Assembly (NCBI RefSeq): GCF_019492185.1
Contig: NZ_JAICCF010000003.1
Coordinates: forward strand, 124,001 to 188,000
Reading direction: 5' to 3'
From: Chitinophaga rhizophila
GTDB lineage: Bacteria; Bacteroidota; Bacteroidia; Chitinophagales; Chitinophagaceae
Length of the DNA stretch: 64,000 nt
Positions 41,434 to 52,400 of the stretch are shown here, piece after piece. Position 1 is the first letter of the stretch. The number at the start of each line of letters is the position of its first letter. Under the pieces are notes generated by a model that was not told where the DNA came from, searched no databases, and saw nothing but the letters and a program-made list of their open reading frames with translations. A program made the position numbers and the translations under genes.

Positions 41434-42714
41434 TTATTCCATTAGCGTCAAATTCGCCGGTTTAGCCTGTTTTTCAGGTAGTCCGATAATAAAGGTTGAC
41501 CCATTATCTATCTTACTGGTTGCGGTAATGAACCCATTATGCTGCTCCATGATCTTCTTACATATAGATAGTCCTATTCCGGTACCTTCTATCTCGTGAT
41601 AGCTATGCAGGCGTTTGAACACAACGAAGATGTCATTCACGTACTGGCTCTCAAAGCCGATACCGTTATCCACTACAAAGATCTTGTAGTAGTTACCATC
41701 AGGCCGCTCTTTTATCTGCGGATCAGGGGATGTTACACTTTCTGCATATATGCGTACTTCAGGCGCTATTTCCTTTCTGCGGAACTTCAATGCATTACTG
41801 ATCAGGTTATAAAACACCTGCCGCATTAATGTCGGTATAACCTGTATAGACGGTAGCTTTTCAATCCTGATGCTGGCATTATATTGCTGCACCTTAATTT
41901 CCAGTTCTGTTAAAGCGTCTTTTACCAGTTCATTCAGATCACATACGGTAAAATCGCCACCCTGTATGGAATGACGGGAGAAGCGTAAGAGATCACTTAC
42001 CAGTTGCTGCATACGGATTGTTGCGTTGGTGATCTTCTCCACATATTTGTCTACATCACCTACGGCACTTTTCTTTTGCAGGATGATATCGCTGAATACC
42101 CTGATCTTGCGGAGTGGTTCCTGGAGGTCATGAGAGGCGATATAGGCAAAGCGATCCAACTCTTCATTGACGGCTTTCAGGTGAATATTGTTCTGTATCA
42201 GTTGTCTGTTCAGCTCCCGGACTTTCAGTTCGGAAGCCTCTCTTTCCTCAATCTCCCGCTGCAGGGAAGCATTAGCCGTCAACAGCTTCTGTTCCTGTGC
42301 AATGAGGGATTGTGTTTTACGATACAATTCAACAAACAAGCCTACTTTGACACGCAGTAGTTCCGGATTGATAGGTTTGTAGATAAAATCTACCGCACCA
42401 ACCTTATATCCTTTGAAGATAGCTTCTTCCTCATGACTGTGTGCCGTAATAAATATGATCGGAATATCCTTGAGCTTATCCCGCTGATAGATCAGTGCAG
42501 CTGTTTCAAATCCGTTCATATCCGGCATCTGCACATCCATCAGTATTAATGAAAAATCAAATTCCTTCAACAGGATTTTAAGCGCGGCCCTACCTGAATT
42601 TGCTTTTACGATCGTATAGCTCTCCCTTTCCAGTATGGACTCAATAGATAACAAATTGTCCAGCCGGTCATCAACAACTAATATTTTAATTAAGTCCTGT
42701 TCCTGCAAAATCAT
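41434..42714 (-). CDS. Response regulator-histidine kinase hybrid, soluble
   Basis: A 426-residue cytosolic kinase with the receiver in front. Receiver 1-125: ILVVDDRLDNLLSI, Asp in LILMDVQMPDMNGFE (about residue 58), Lys in YKPINPELL. A coiled coil (about 130-185, QKLLTANASLQREIEEREA) links to HisKA with His in YIASHDLQEPLRKIR (about 194) and HATPase with LISNALKFR and GIGFESQYVND. No membrane span. It follows the giant kinase gene by 28 bp in the same direction, so it may be a downstream relay partner. Confidence 0.93.
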   Translation of the reverse strand: MILQEQDLIKILVVDDRLDNLLSIESILERESYTIVKANSGRAALKILLKEFDFSLILMDVQMPDMNGFETAALIYQRDKLKDIPIIFITAHSHEEEAIFKGYKVGAVDFIYKPINPELLRVKVGLFVELYRKTQSLIAQEQKLLTANASLQREIEEREASELKVRELNRQLIQNNIHLKAVNEELDRFAYIASHDLQEPLRKIRVFSDIILQKKSAVGDVDKYVEKITNATIRMQQLVSDLLRFSRHSIQGGDFTVCDLNELVKDALTELEIKVQQYNASIRIEKLPSIQVIPTLMRQVFYNLISNALKFRRKEIAPEVRIYAESVTSPDPQIKERPDGNYYKIFVVDNGIGFESQYVNDIFVVFKRLHSYHEIEGTGIGLSICKKIMEQHNGFITATSKIDNGSTFIIGLPEKQAKPANLTLME

Positions 42715-42742
42715 TTAATTTTTCAATTGAATACTTTATACA

Positions 42743-45700
42743 TTATCTATACAACCAAACACGCATCAACGATAACAACTGATCAATTTTTAATGGTTTA
42801 GTAATGTAATCTGAAGCACCCGCTTCCAGGCATTTCTCCCTGTCACCTTTCATAGCCTTAGCTGTAACAGCTATGATTGGCAGTGCGCTGTTCTTATGCT
42901 CTCTTCTTATTTTCTGCATCGTTTCATATCCATCCATTTCCGGCATCATAATATCCATGAGTACAATGTCGATATCATTGTTCTCACTCAGGATATTCAT
43001 AGCTTCCTTGCCACTTTCTGCTGTAATAGTGTTAATATGGAAACGCTCAAAGGCGGTAGTTAAAGCAAACAGGTTACGCACATCATCATCCACCACCAGG
43101 ACATTTTTATGAATCAGCACGTCTTTTTGTGAACGCAGATCTTCTATTAACTTCTTTTTTTCCGGCTGTAGGGATCCATGATTGATATGCAGCTGCATGA
43201 TAGTTTCTTCAAGCAGCAGGTCCAATGAATTAACGCCTTTGAGTAGTATTTTATTGGCATACTGCTTCAATTTGGACTTCTCAGTGGTCGTGAAGTCTTT
43301 TGCGGAGTACACGATCACTGGTGTAGTACTATATCTGTTTACAGTATTCAGACTGGCTACAAATTCAGCTCCGTCAATATCCGGCAGCATATAGTCAGCG
43401 ATGATACAATCATACACGGTACTGCTGATTCTATCAATAGCAGCGCGCCCGTTCTCAACAAAGTCCATGTCTATCAGATCTCCGTTGTCAAGTATCCTGG
43501 CTATCTGAGATGCATCCGGTTCATTGTCTTCCACGACAAGTATCTTCTTGGTTTTACGGCTGTCGTGTTCTACGATACTGGTAAACAATACATTGAGCGC
43601 TTCTGCTTTTAATGGCTTCAGGCTAAAACTCCGCGCGCCTCTGTGCATAGCCAGCAGGCGATTCTCCTCTCCGGATATGAGGTGAATAGGAATATGCCTC
43701 AGGTTAATGTCATTCTTGAACAGGTCAAGCACGCGCCATCCGCTGGCATCCGGCAGTTTTACATCCAGTGTTACTGCTATCGGATTGTATTTATTAGTAA
43801 GATCGAATACATCGCCGAAGCTGGTAGCTACAACTACCTTCAATCCCATCTCGTGGGCTTTCTCCAGCATGATCTTCGCGAACCGTACGTCATCTTCTAC
43901 GATCAGTACTACCTTATCAGAGTCGATGATATGTGTTCTATCATCGCCTATTTCGTTGATGATCTCATTCAGTCCTTCCAGATCTTTTGTCTCAGGCAGT
44001 TTTACCGGCGGCTGATGCTGTTGTATCAATGTCGTTTCGTAGCCTTCAGGCAACTGGTACTGTCCTACTGTCAGACTGCTCTGCTTCTCTTTCTTAATGG
44101 CAGCCGGATTGTAATGTAGTGGGAGATAGAGTGTAAATACGCTACCTCTTCCTACCTCGCTTTCCAGTTGAATAGAACCACCTAACAGATCGGCCAGTCC
44201 ACGGCTGATGGACAATCCCAGACCAGTACCTCCGTACTTACGGCTGGTAGACCCTTCGGCCTGCTGGAAGGCTTCAAAGATAATATTCTGCTTGTCTTTA
44301 GAAATACCAATCCCAGTATCTCTGATTTCAAAGGCTACTACTCTGTCTGCGCTGTCAAGGCTTCCATTCAGCAGACGCCAGTTGCGTTTCGCTTCGTAGA
44401 TACGCAGCTTCACTTCTCCTTTCTCTGTAAACTTGAAGGCGTTGGACAACAGGTTCTTCAGGATCTGGTTCAGACGCTGTACGTCAGTTTCCAGCGACTG
44501 AGGCAGCTGTTCATCCATCTCAATACGGAAGCGCAGATTTTTACTTTCTGAGATATGTTTAAACGTAGTTTCCACAAAGGATACCACTTCATTGAAACGT
44601 ACCTTGATAAAGTCAGTAGAGATATAGCCTGACTCGATCTTGGACAGATCAAGAATGTCATTAATCAACTGTATCAGGTCATCACCACAGCTATGGATGG
44701 TCTTCGCATAACGTACCTGTTTCTCATTCAGGTTGCCATCATGGTTTTCATATAGTTGTTGTGCAAGAATCAGTAATGAGTTGAGCGGCGTACGTAGCTC
44801 GTGCGACATATTCGCCAGGAACTCTGATTTATACTTGGAAGTAAGCTGTAGCTGTTCGGCTTTTTCCTCAAGTGATCTTCTTGCCTCTTCCACCTCTTTG
44901 TTCTTCTCTTCTACCTCTTCTTTCTGTTTCACCAGCAGGTGGGCTTTGTCCTGCAGCTCTTCATTTGTTCTTCTCAGCTCGTCGGCGAGGGACTGCGACT
45001 GTTCCAGCAGATCTTCCGTTCTTGAGTTAGCCTCGATAGTATTCAGTACGATACCGATACTTTCCGTCAGCTGGCTCAGGAAGTCAAGGTGTGTCTGGCT
45101 AAAGGTATCAAAGGAAGCCAGTTCGATAACCGCTTTAATTTCGGTCTCAAACAATACCGGCAGTACGATAAGGTTCACCGGCGTAGCTTCTCCCAGTCCG
45201 GAGCTGATCTTGATATAATTAGACGGTACGTTGGTGAGCAGTATACGTTCTTTCTCAACAGCACACTGTCCTACGAGGCCTTGTCCGAGTGCAAACTCGC
45301 GGGATACGCTTACCTCATTACCATAGGCGTATGCAGCAAATAATTTCAGTTTTGGATTCAGCAGGTTCTCTTCCTGTTCCAGGATGTAGAACATACCTTT
45401 CTGTGCGTTTACTACCTGTGCCAGTTCTGACAGGATACGGCGGGTTACCGTATTAAGATCCTTTTGCCCCTGCAACATCTGAGTAAACTTGGCCAGGTTG
45501 GATTTCAGCCAGTCCTGTTCCTGGTTACGTAATGTTGTTTGTTTCAGGTTGGCAATCATCTGGTTGATGGTATCTTTCAGTTCTTCCACCTCACCTTTCG
45601 CTTCTACTCTGATCATCTGGGTCAGGTCACCTTTGGTTACCGCAGATGCCACCGCAGAGATGGCACGTACCTGGGTAGTGAGGTTTTCCGCCAGCTGGTT

Positions 45701-48700
45701 CACGTTTTCTGTCAGGTTTTTCCAGATACCGGATGCACCTGGTACACTTGCCTGGCCGCCCAGTCTACCTTCCACACCTACCTCCCGGGCTACTGTCGTT
45801 ACCTGATCAGCGAAGAGGGCCAGGGTATCGATCATTTCATTAATCGTTTCTGTCAGCTGAGCAACCTCGCCTCTGGATACGATGGATAATTTCTGTTTAA
45901 GGTTACCGGTTGCCACCGCCGTTACTACTTTGGCGATACCACGCACCTGGTTTGTCAGGTTAGAGGCCATCATATTCACGGAATCTGTCAGATCTTTCCA
46001 GGTACCACCAACGCCCTGTACTTCCGCCTGACCTCCCAGCTTACCTTCTGTACCTACTTCACGGGCCACACGGGTTACCTCAAAGGCGAAAGAGTTCAGC
46101 TGGTCCACCATGGTATTGATGGTGTTTTTCAGATCGAGGATCTCGCCTTTTACGTCAATGGTTACTTTTTTAGACAGGTCACCGGATGCTACCGCCTTGG
46201 TTACTTCGGCGATATTACGCACCTGGGATGTCAGGTTACCGGTCATCTGGTTTACGGAGTCTGTCAGGTCTTTCCAGGTACCTGCTACACCAGGTACGAA
46301 AGCCTGTCCACCCAGTTTACCGTCAGTACCTACCTCACGGGCCACACGCGTAACCTCAGAGGCAAATGCACGCAGCTGGTCCACCATGGTATTCAGGGTT
46401 TCTTTCAGCTGCAGGATCTCTCCGCGTACGTCTACCGTAATCTTGCGGGACATATCTCCGTTGGCCACGGCAATTGCCACATCCGCGATATTACGTACCT
46501 GTGCTGTCAGGTTACCGGCCATCTGGTTCACGGAGTCTGTCAGGTCTTTCCAGGTACCACCGACACCTGGTACAAATGCCTGACCACCCAGCTTACCGTC
46601 AGTACCTACCTCACGGGCCACACGCGTTACCTCAGAGGCAAATGCGCGCAGCTGTTCCACCATGGTGTTGATGGTATTTTTCAGTTCAAGGATCTCTCCT
46701 TTAACGTCTACTTCAATTTTACGGGACAAGTCACCGTTGGCCACCGCTGTGGTCACCTCGGCAATATTACGTACCTGTGATGTCAGATTGGAGGCCATGA
46801 TATTCACAGAGTCTGTCAGATCTTTCCACAGACCTTCCACACCAGGTACATCTGCCTGTCCACCCAGTTTACCTTCAGATCCCACCTCACGGGCCACACG
46901 GAATACTTCAGAACCAAAGGAGTTCAACTGATCCACCATGGTATTGATGGTGTTTTTCAGTTCAAGGATCTCTCCTTTTACATCCACCGTAATCTTACGG
47001 GAGAGGTCTCCTTTTGCCACCGCGGTAGTTACCTCGGCAATATTCCGCACCTGAGCGGTCAGGTTGGATCCCATCTGGTTTACTGACTCTGTCAGATCCT
47101 TCCAGGTACCACCTACGCCCTGTACTTTAGCCTGGCCTCCCAGCTTACCCTCTGTACCTACCTCGAGTGCCACACGGGTTACCTCAGAGGCGAATGAGTT
47201 CAGCTGATCCACCATGGTATTGATGGTCTTTTTCAGTTCAAGGATCTCACCTTCCACATTTACGGTAATCTTTTTGGAAAGGTCACCGTTTGCCACCGCT
47301 GTTGTTACCTCAGCGATGTTTCGTACCTGGGCTGTCAGGTTGGATCCCATCTGGTTTACAGAGTCGGTGAGGTCTTTCCAGGTACCTCCTACACCCTGTA
47401 CTTTTGCCTGGCCACCCAGCTTACCTTCTGTACCTACTTCCAACGCCACACGGGTTACTTCGGAAGCGAAGGAGTTCAGCTGGTCCACCATGGTATTAAT
47501 CGTATTCTTGAGCTCCAGGATCTCACCTTTTACATCCACCGTAATCTTACGGGAAAGGTCTCCTTTTGCCACCGCTGTAGTTACATCGGCGATATTACGC
47601 ACCTGGGCTGTCAGGTTACCTGCCATCTGGTTTACAGAGTCTGTCAGGTCTTTCCATACCCCACCTACACCTTTTACAGTTGCCTGTCCGCCGAGCTTAC
47701 CTTCAGAACCTACCTCACGGGCCACACGCGTTACCTCGACAGAGAAAGAGTTTAGCTGGTCCACCATGGTATTCATGGTATTTTTCAGCTCCAGGATTTC
47801 CCCGCGTACATCCACGGTGATCTTACGGGAGAGGTCGCCTCGGGCTACTGCTGTGGTTACCTCAGCAATGTTACGCACCTGGCCAGTCAGGTTAGACGCC
47901 ATCTGGTTTACAGAGTCGGTCAGATCCTTCCAGGTACCTGCCACTCCTTTTACCTCGGCCTGACCACCCAGTTTACCATCTGTACCTACCTCACGGGCCA
48001 CACGGGTCACCTCTGAGGAGAAGGAGTTCAGCTGGTCCACCATGGTGTTGATCGTATCTTTCAGTTCAAGGATCTCTCCCTGCACATCTACTGTAATCTT
48101 CTTCGACAGGTCTCCTTTTGCCACCGCAGTCGTTACATCTGCGATGTTACGCACCTGGGCTGTCAGGTTACCTGCCATCTGGTTTACGGAGTCTGTCAGG
48201 TCTTTCCATACCCCTGCTACATCTTTTACTTTTGCCTGTCCGCCCAGCTTACCTTCAGAACCCACCTCTCGGGCTACACGGGTTACCTCACGGGAGAAGA
48301 GGTTCAGCTGTTTTACCATGCCGTTCACTTCCGTAGCAATACGCGCAAATTCTCCCTGCAGTACGTGATCTTCGATCTGTAACGGCATTTCCTGCGAGAG
48401 GTTACCCTTGGCTACAGAGCTGATTACGTGTGCTATTTCGATTGTCGGGTGAACCAGGTCAGATATTAATGTGTTGATAGAAACAACGGCTGTATCCCAC
48501 GAGCCTCTCGCAGTACGTGGCATCACTACACGGTGGTTCAGGCGTCCCATTTTACCAATGGTGTTCCTGGCCAGTGTAAGCTCTTCTACCAGCGTTTCAT
48601 TGAGCGAAATGATCTCATTGAGGGTATCACAGATCTTACCGCTCAGACCGATATTATCGGCGGGCATCCTTGCAGAGAAGTTACCGCTTCTGACCTCTGA

Positions 48701-48859
48701 AAGTACCTGCAATAGTTGTCGCAAATCCAGTTCATCGGCTACAGGCTCGTATACTTGCTTGGTTTCTTTCTTGCGCTTGGTTGTGGAAACTTGTGGAGTC
48801 TTTTCCACATCTGTTTCGGACAAGGCAGTATTATCGGGATTTTTTCTCCGCGTGTTCAT
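42743..48859 (-). CDS. Giant soluble hybrid histidine kinase: serial HAMP units, GAF, kinase core, three receivers
   Basis: A 2038-residue cytosolic kinase without membrane spans. A first HAMP-like segment (about 45-135) is followed by eleven units (138-1110), ten of them exactly 92 residues long (236 onwards), each with VRNIA..V and GKLGGQA..V.G.WKDLTDSVN motifs. A GAF domain (about 1130-1270), a coiled coil, HisKA with His in ANMSHELRTPLNSLL (about 1350) and HATPase (LLSNAFKFTEKG, about 1470) follow. Three receivers end the protein, at about 1645 (LIVEDDVRF), 1769 (LVVEDNEPD) and 1918 (LVVDDDVRN). The layout parallels the poly-HAMP osmosensing group III hybrid kinases of fungi. Its N-terminus is rich in K/T; the gene has 157 bp to the divergent receiver gene. 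Confidence 0.93.
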   Translation of the reverse strand: MNTRRKNPDNTALSETDVEKTPQVSTTKRKKETKQVYEPVADELDLRQLLQVLSEVRSGNFSARMPADNIGLSGKICDTLNEIISLNETLVEELTLARNTIGKMGRLNHRVVMPRTARGSWDTAVVSINTLISDLVHPTIEIAHVISSVAKGNLSQEMPLQIEDHVLQGEFARIATEVNGMVKQLNLFSREVTRVAREVGSEGKLGGQAKVKDVAGVWKDLTDSVNQMAGNLTAQVRNIADVTTAVAKGDLSKKITVDVQGEILELKDTINTMVDQLNSFSSEVTRVAREVGTDGKLGGQAEVKGVAGTWKDLTDSVNQMASNLTGQVRNIAEVTTAVARGDLSRKITVDVRGEILELKNTMNTMVDQLNSFSVEVTRVAREVGSEGKLGGQATVKGVGGVWKDLTDSVNQMAGNLTAQVRNIADVTTAVAKGDLSRKITVDVKGEILELKNTINTMVDQLNSFASEVTRVALEVGTEGKLGGQAKVQGVGGTWKDLTDSVNQMGSNLTAQVRNIAEVTTAVANGDLSKKITVNVEGEILELKKTINTMVDQLNSFASEVTRVALEVGTEGKLGGQAKVQGVGGTWKDLTESVNQMGSNLTAQVRNIAEVTTAVAKGDLSRKITVDVKGEILELKNTINTMVDQLNSFGSEVFRVAREVGSEGKLGGQADVPGVEGLWKDLTDSVNIMASNLTSQVRNIAEVTTAVANGDLSRKIEVDVKGEILELKNTINTMVEQLRAFASEVTRVAREVGTDGKLGGQAFVPGVGGTWKDLTDSVNQMAGNLTAQVRNIADVAIAVANGDMSRKITVDVRGEILQLKETLNTMVDQLRAFASEVTRVAREVGTDGKLGGQAFVPGVAGTWKDLTDSVNQMTGNLTSQVRNIAEVTKAVASGDLSKKVTIDVKGEILDLKNTINTMVDQLNSFAFEVTRVAREVGTEGKLGGQAEVQGVGGTWKDLTDSVNMMASNLTNQVRGIAKVVTAVATGNLKQKLSIVSRGEVAQLTETINEMIDTLALFADQVTTVAREVGVEGRLGGQASVPGASGIWKNLTENVNQLAENLTTQVRAISAVASAVTKGDLTQMIRVEAKGEVEELKDTINQMIANLKQTTLRNQEQDWLKSNLAKFTQMLQGQKDLNTVTRRILSELAQVVNAQKGMFYILEQEENLLNPKLKLFAAYAYGNEVSVSREFALGQGLVGQCAVEKERILLTNVPSNYIKISSGLGEATPVNLIVLPVLFETEIKAVIELASFDTFSQTHLDFLSQLTESIGIVLNTIEANSRTEDLLEQSQSLADELRRTNEELQDKAHLLVKQKEEVEEKNKEVEEARRSLEEKAEQLQLTSKYKSEFLANMSHELRTPLNSLLILAQQLYENHDGNLNEKQVRYAKTIHSCGDDLIQLINDILDLSKIESGYISTDFIKVRFNEVVSFVETTFKHISESKNLRFRIEMDEQLPQSLETDVQRLNQILKNLLSNAFKFTEKGEVKLRIYEAKRNWRLLNGSLDSADRVVAFEIRDTGIGISKDKQNIIFEAFQQAEGSTSRKYGGTGLGLSISRGLADLLGGSIQLESEVGRGSVFTLYLPLHYNPAAIKKEKQSSLTVGQYQLPEGYETTLIQQHQPPVKLPETKDLEGLNEIINEIGDDRTHIIDSDKVVLIVEDDVRFAKIMLEKAHEMGLKVVVATSFGDVFDLTNKYNPIAVTLDVKLPDASGWRVLDLFKNDINLRHIPIHLISGEENRLLAMHRGARSFSLKPLKAEALNVLFTSIVEHDSRKTKKILVVEDNEPDASQIARILDNGDLIDMDFVENGRAAIDRISSTVYDCIIADYMLPDIDGAEFVASLNTVNRYSTTPVIVYSAKDFTTTEKSKLKQYANKILLKGVNSLDLLLEETIMQLHINHGSLQPEKKKLIEDLRSQKDVLIHKNVLVVDDDVRNLFALTTAFERFHINTITAESGKEAMNILSENNDIDIVLMDIMMPEMDGYETMQKIRREHKNSALPIIAVTAKAMKGDREKCLEAGASDYITKPLKIDQLLSLMRVWLYR
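45530..48448 (-). repeat. 276-bp tandem repeats within the giant kinase gene
   Basis: The eleven HAMP-type units are also repeated at DNA level with a 276-bp period (92 codons). Units starting at residues 420 and 512 are nearly identical, suggesting recent duplication or gene conversion. This creates long spurious open frames on the plus strand. Confidence 0.85.
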
Positions 48860-49016
48860 GTTGAAGGTGTTAGGCTAAGACCTTATATAAGTGAGTTAGA
48901 ATTTTCTTTAAGTTGTGTCTATCAATCGATACGGATCTTTTGACTATCGCATATAGATGTTATGTATTATGTGGTTTGAGTTGATTATTTTTGTTTCTTT
49001 AAAAACAACTTAACAG

Positions 49017-49430
49017 ATGCAACTTTCAGGCCATTCGAAGAGGCTGATCCTGTTGGCAGAAGATGATATAGATGATCAGGAGCTGTTGGAAAACGCTATA
49101 GAAGAAATTGATCCCACCTGGCAACTGGTGTGCATCCCTAATGGCAGAAAATTCGTTAAATATCTGGACAGCATGGGCGAAGGAGATGTTCCTGCACTCA
49201 TGATCCTGGACTATAACATTCCTGAATTAACCGGTGTTGAAGTAGTAAAAGAACTGAATGACCAGGGACGATTTATCGATATTCCAAAGATTATCTGGAG
49301 CACATCAACGTCTCCTGTATTCAAAGCCCGAAGCATTGAGCTTGGCGTAAAAGACTATATCACAAAACCTAATGATCTTGCTTCTTTCCTGACCACCGCA
49401 CGGTATATGCTTTCTTTTGTCAAAGAATGA
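49017..49430 (+). CDS. Single-domain response regulator (Rcp1-like)
   Basis: A 137-residue stand-alone receiver without an output domain. Acidic pocket in LLAEDDIDDQELLENAI (residues 12-28), phospho-acceptor Asp in MILDYNIPELTG (about 64), Ser/Thr in IIWSTSTSPV and Lys in DYITKPNDL (about 118). Such proteins act by phosphorelay or protein contact. It is divergent from the giant kinase and stands 18 bp upstream of the SNF2 gene, with which it must be co-transcribed. Confidence 0.92.
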   Translation: MQLSGHSKRLILLAEDDIDDQELLENAIEEIDPTWQLVCIPNGRKFVKYLDSMGEGDVPALMILDYNIPELTGVEVVKELNDQGRFIDIPKIIWSTSTSPVFKARSIELGVKDYITKPNDLASFLTTARYMLSFVKE

Positions 49431-49448
49431 TCGGAACTTGCACCAGAC

Positions 49449-52400
49449 ATGGTGAATCATTCTTTTTATACTGAGCAGTATTATTCCCTCGATGCCGATA
49501 CCCGCATCGTGACAGACGTATTGTCCATATACCTCTACCCACTGGAGCGTTATACCTTCATTGATGCGGTGAACCGCGTGCAGGAAATGCCGCAGGACAG
49601 GATACTGGACATACTGGAATTACTCAAAGAAAAAGGACTGGGCTATTACAACCCTGCTGGTAACTACGCACTCATTCCTGAACTCGGCTTTCTGCTGTTT
49701 CCCGTAAACATCAGAAAGCCGGTATATCTCCGGCTACTGGATCATGCCAAACCATACTCATTCTACAGTACCAGCGCACGCCTGCAGGAACTGCAACAAT
49801 TACTCACTGCTTTCTTTACCGGAGACAGGTCTTTGCTGCTGCAACCTGTCAGGAAGATCAGCTTTGAACTGGCTGAGTATTTTCCCTATCTCTGCTACCT
49901 CTTATATTACCCGGAATATGAAGGATTGGTCCAGCTATTTGATACAGATAGTGTTATCAGTATCTATCACGCAGCAGTAAAGCAACACCTGCTGGCAATG
50001 AGTGCCCCGGAGGCATTACAGGCATTACAATTACGGGTTGCCAGCCTGATAAAAACGGATCCTGCCACATTGGCTCAGGCTGAAGTGACACTACATACCG
50101 GGAATATCAGGGAAGAAATTACCGGCACAGACGCCATCTATGCACAGGCTGTCATCCATCTATATGAAGGCGCTCCAGCAAAGGCCCTGACCACATTTGA
50201 ACAGGGTATCAAACAGCAAAGGCAACAAGATAAGAAACATACCATTCCAACCTCGCCACTGTTTGCATTCCTATACGCATATACGCTGACTGTTTCTCCG
50301 GAAGAAAAGTCCTATCCTGTGATCAATAAAGTGGTCGCCGCATACGATAAGAAACTCTTCCAGGATATCACACCTGCTATTGCCTTGCTGCATTTCCATA
50401 ATGGCCGGAAGGAAAAAGCAGAACACATCCTGCAGATACTGCTGGAAACTACGTCCCGGCAACCGGAGAAATACTTGCTCTCCTTTCTGTCGCTGATCTG
50501 TCTTCAGCTATTCTACCCCAAAAGCAAACTGCTGAAAAACTATGCGCCTTTCCTGAAGGTCGTGCTGCATCATGGCATCCAACGCCGGTACCGACTGCTT
50601 ACCTACGAATTGCTGTACCTGTTCCGTGATCAGGCGTACCTGAATAATGAAAAGACTTTCCGGGAATTATCCGCATATATATCCAAAGAACCGGTCTTCG
50701 CACGTACGCAACCTGTACCCGATTGGGAGCGGCTGTTAAATGTGCTGATCCTTCCGGAAACGTTGAAACCGCAAAAAGAAAAAGTACCTGTCATCACCCG
50801 CCTGGCCTACCTGGTAGATATTATCAAATCAGAGATCGTACCTGTTGTACAAAGCCAGTCAGATACCGGTTGGAGTAGGGGCAGGACAGTAGAACTACGC
50901 AAGCTGAAAGACGCACAGATAGAAAACATGACCGACCAGGATATCAGGATAGGCGGCTGTGTTGTGAAGGAAAGTTATCATACCTATGGCACTGAAACCT
51001 ATGCCTTCGGAGAGAACGTATGGCATGAGCTGAGCGGCCATCCCTATATATTCATGATGGATAGTCCCGAGATCCCGATAGAGATCCTTAAAGGACAACC
51101 CGAACTGGTGGTCAATAAAACAGGGAAGGGGTATGTATTCAGTACCAATATAGACGACTATAGCAATGAAACGATACTCGTCAAAGAATCGGCTACCCGG
51201 CTGAAAGTGATCAGGCTTACTTCGCAGCAGCGATCTGTCCTGCTGACTTTACGGCAGATAGAAACCGTGCCGGCAGAAGGAAAAGATAAGTTGCTACAGG
51301 CATTGCGCAATATCGGTGCACACATCACTGTGCATTCCAATCTGGATGACACCGCGGTCTTAAATATCCGGCAACGTGCCGGCGATGCCCGTATACGCGT
51401 ACAATTGCAGCCGACAGGAGATGCGCTGAAAGCCTCATTCTTTGTGAAACCATTTGTCAATGACCCTCCTTACTGCAAACCAGGAGAAGGGGCCCGGCAT
51501 CTGATCGGTGTGACCAATGGAGAGAGATGTCAGGTTACCCGCGATCTGGAGGCAGAAAAGCAACATCTGGCCCAGCTGATGATACACATACAGGAATCTG
51601 TCGTACAAGAGATAGTAGATGATACTATCATTTTCGACGATCCGCTGGATTGCCTTCATTTGCTGGAAGTCATACAGCGACACCCGGAACTGGCTACTGC
51701 AGAATGGCCTGAAGGCCAGCGGCTACAGGTACGTACAATAGAACATCAGACGCAGTTACGGGTTAACATCAGAAAGGTAGATGGCAAATGGTTTGCCGCT
51801 AACGGAGACCTGCGAGTAGATGAAACGACTGTACTATCTCTCAAAGACCTGCTGGATGCGGTCAAAAACAGCCATTCCCGCTTTATAACTATCGGGAAAG
51901 GCGAGTACCTGTCTCTAACCGGCAAACTATACCGGCAGCTGAATGAACTGGCTACCGTGGCCATAGAAGAACAGCAGCAACTCAGAATACAACCTCTCGC
52001 AGCACATATGCTGGACGAACTGCTGGAATATGCCGGCAGCGTAGAAGCAGACGAACACTGGAAGGCCTTACGTGCCAGACAGGCAGCTGCTGCAACGATA
52101 CATGCCGACATACCTGCTACTTTGCAAACGCAGTTACGCCCCTACCAGGAAGAGGGCTTCCGGTGGATGGTGCGACTGGCCGCATGGGGTGCAGGGGCCT
52201 GTCTCGCTGACGATATGGGTCTTGGTAAAACTGTACAGGCTATCGCACTATTACTGCATAGGGCACAGGAAGGACCTGCCCTGGTAGTATGTCCGGCATC
52301 CGTATTGCCCAACTGGACCAACGAACTATACAAATTTGCACCCTCCCTGCAGGTACGGCAGATAAGCAATACCAAAAGGCATACAATGCTGAAAACAGCC

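Noticed and set aside
47214..47963. 249-codon plus-strand frame and similar frames inside the giant kinase gene
   Set aside because: These are the antisense of the 276-bp HAMP-unit repeats, which lack stops on the opposite strand for compositional reasons.
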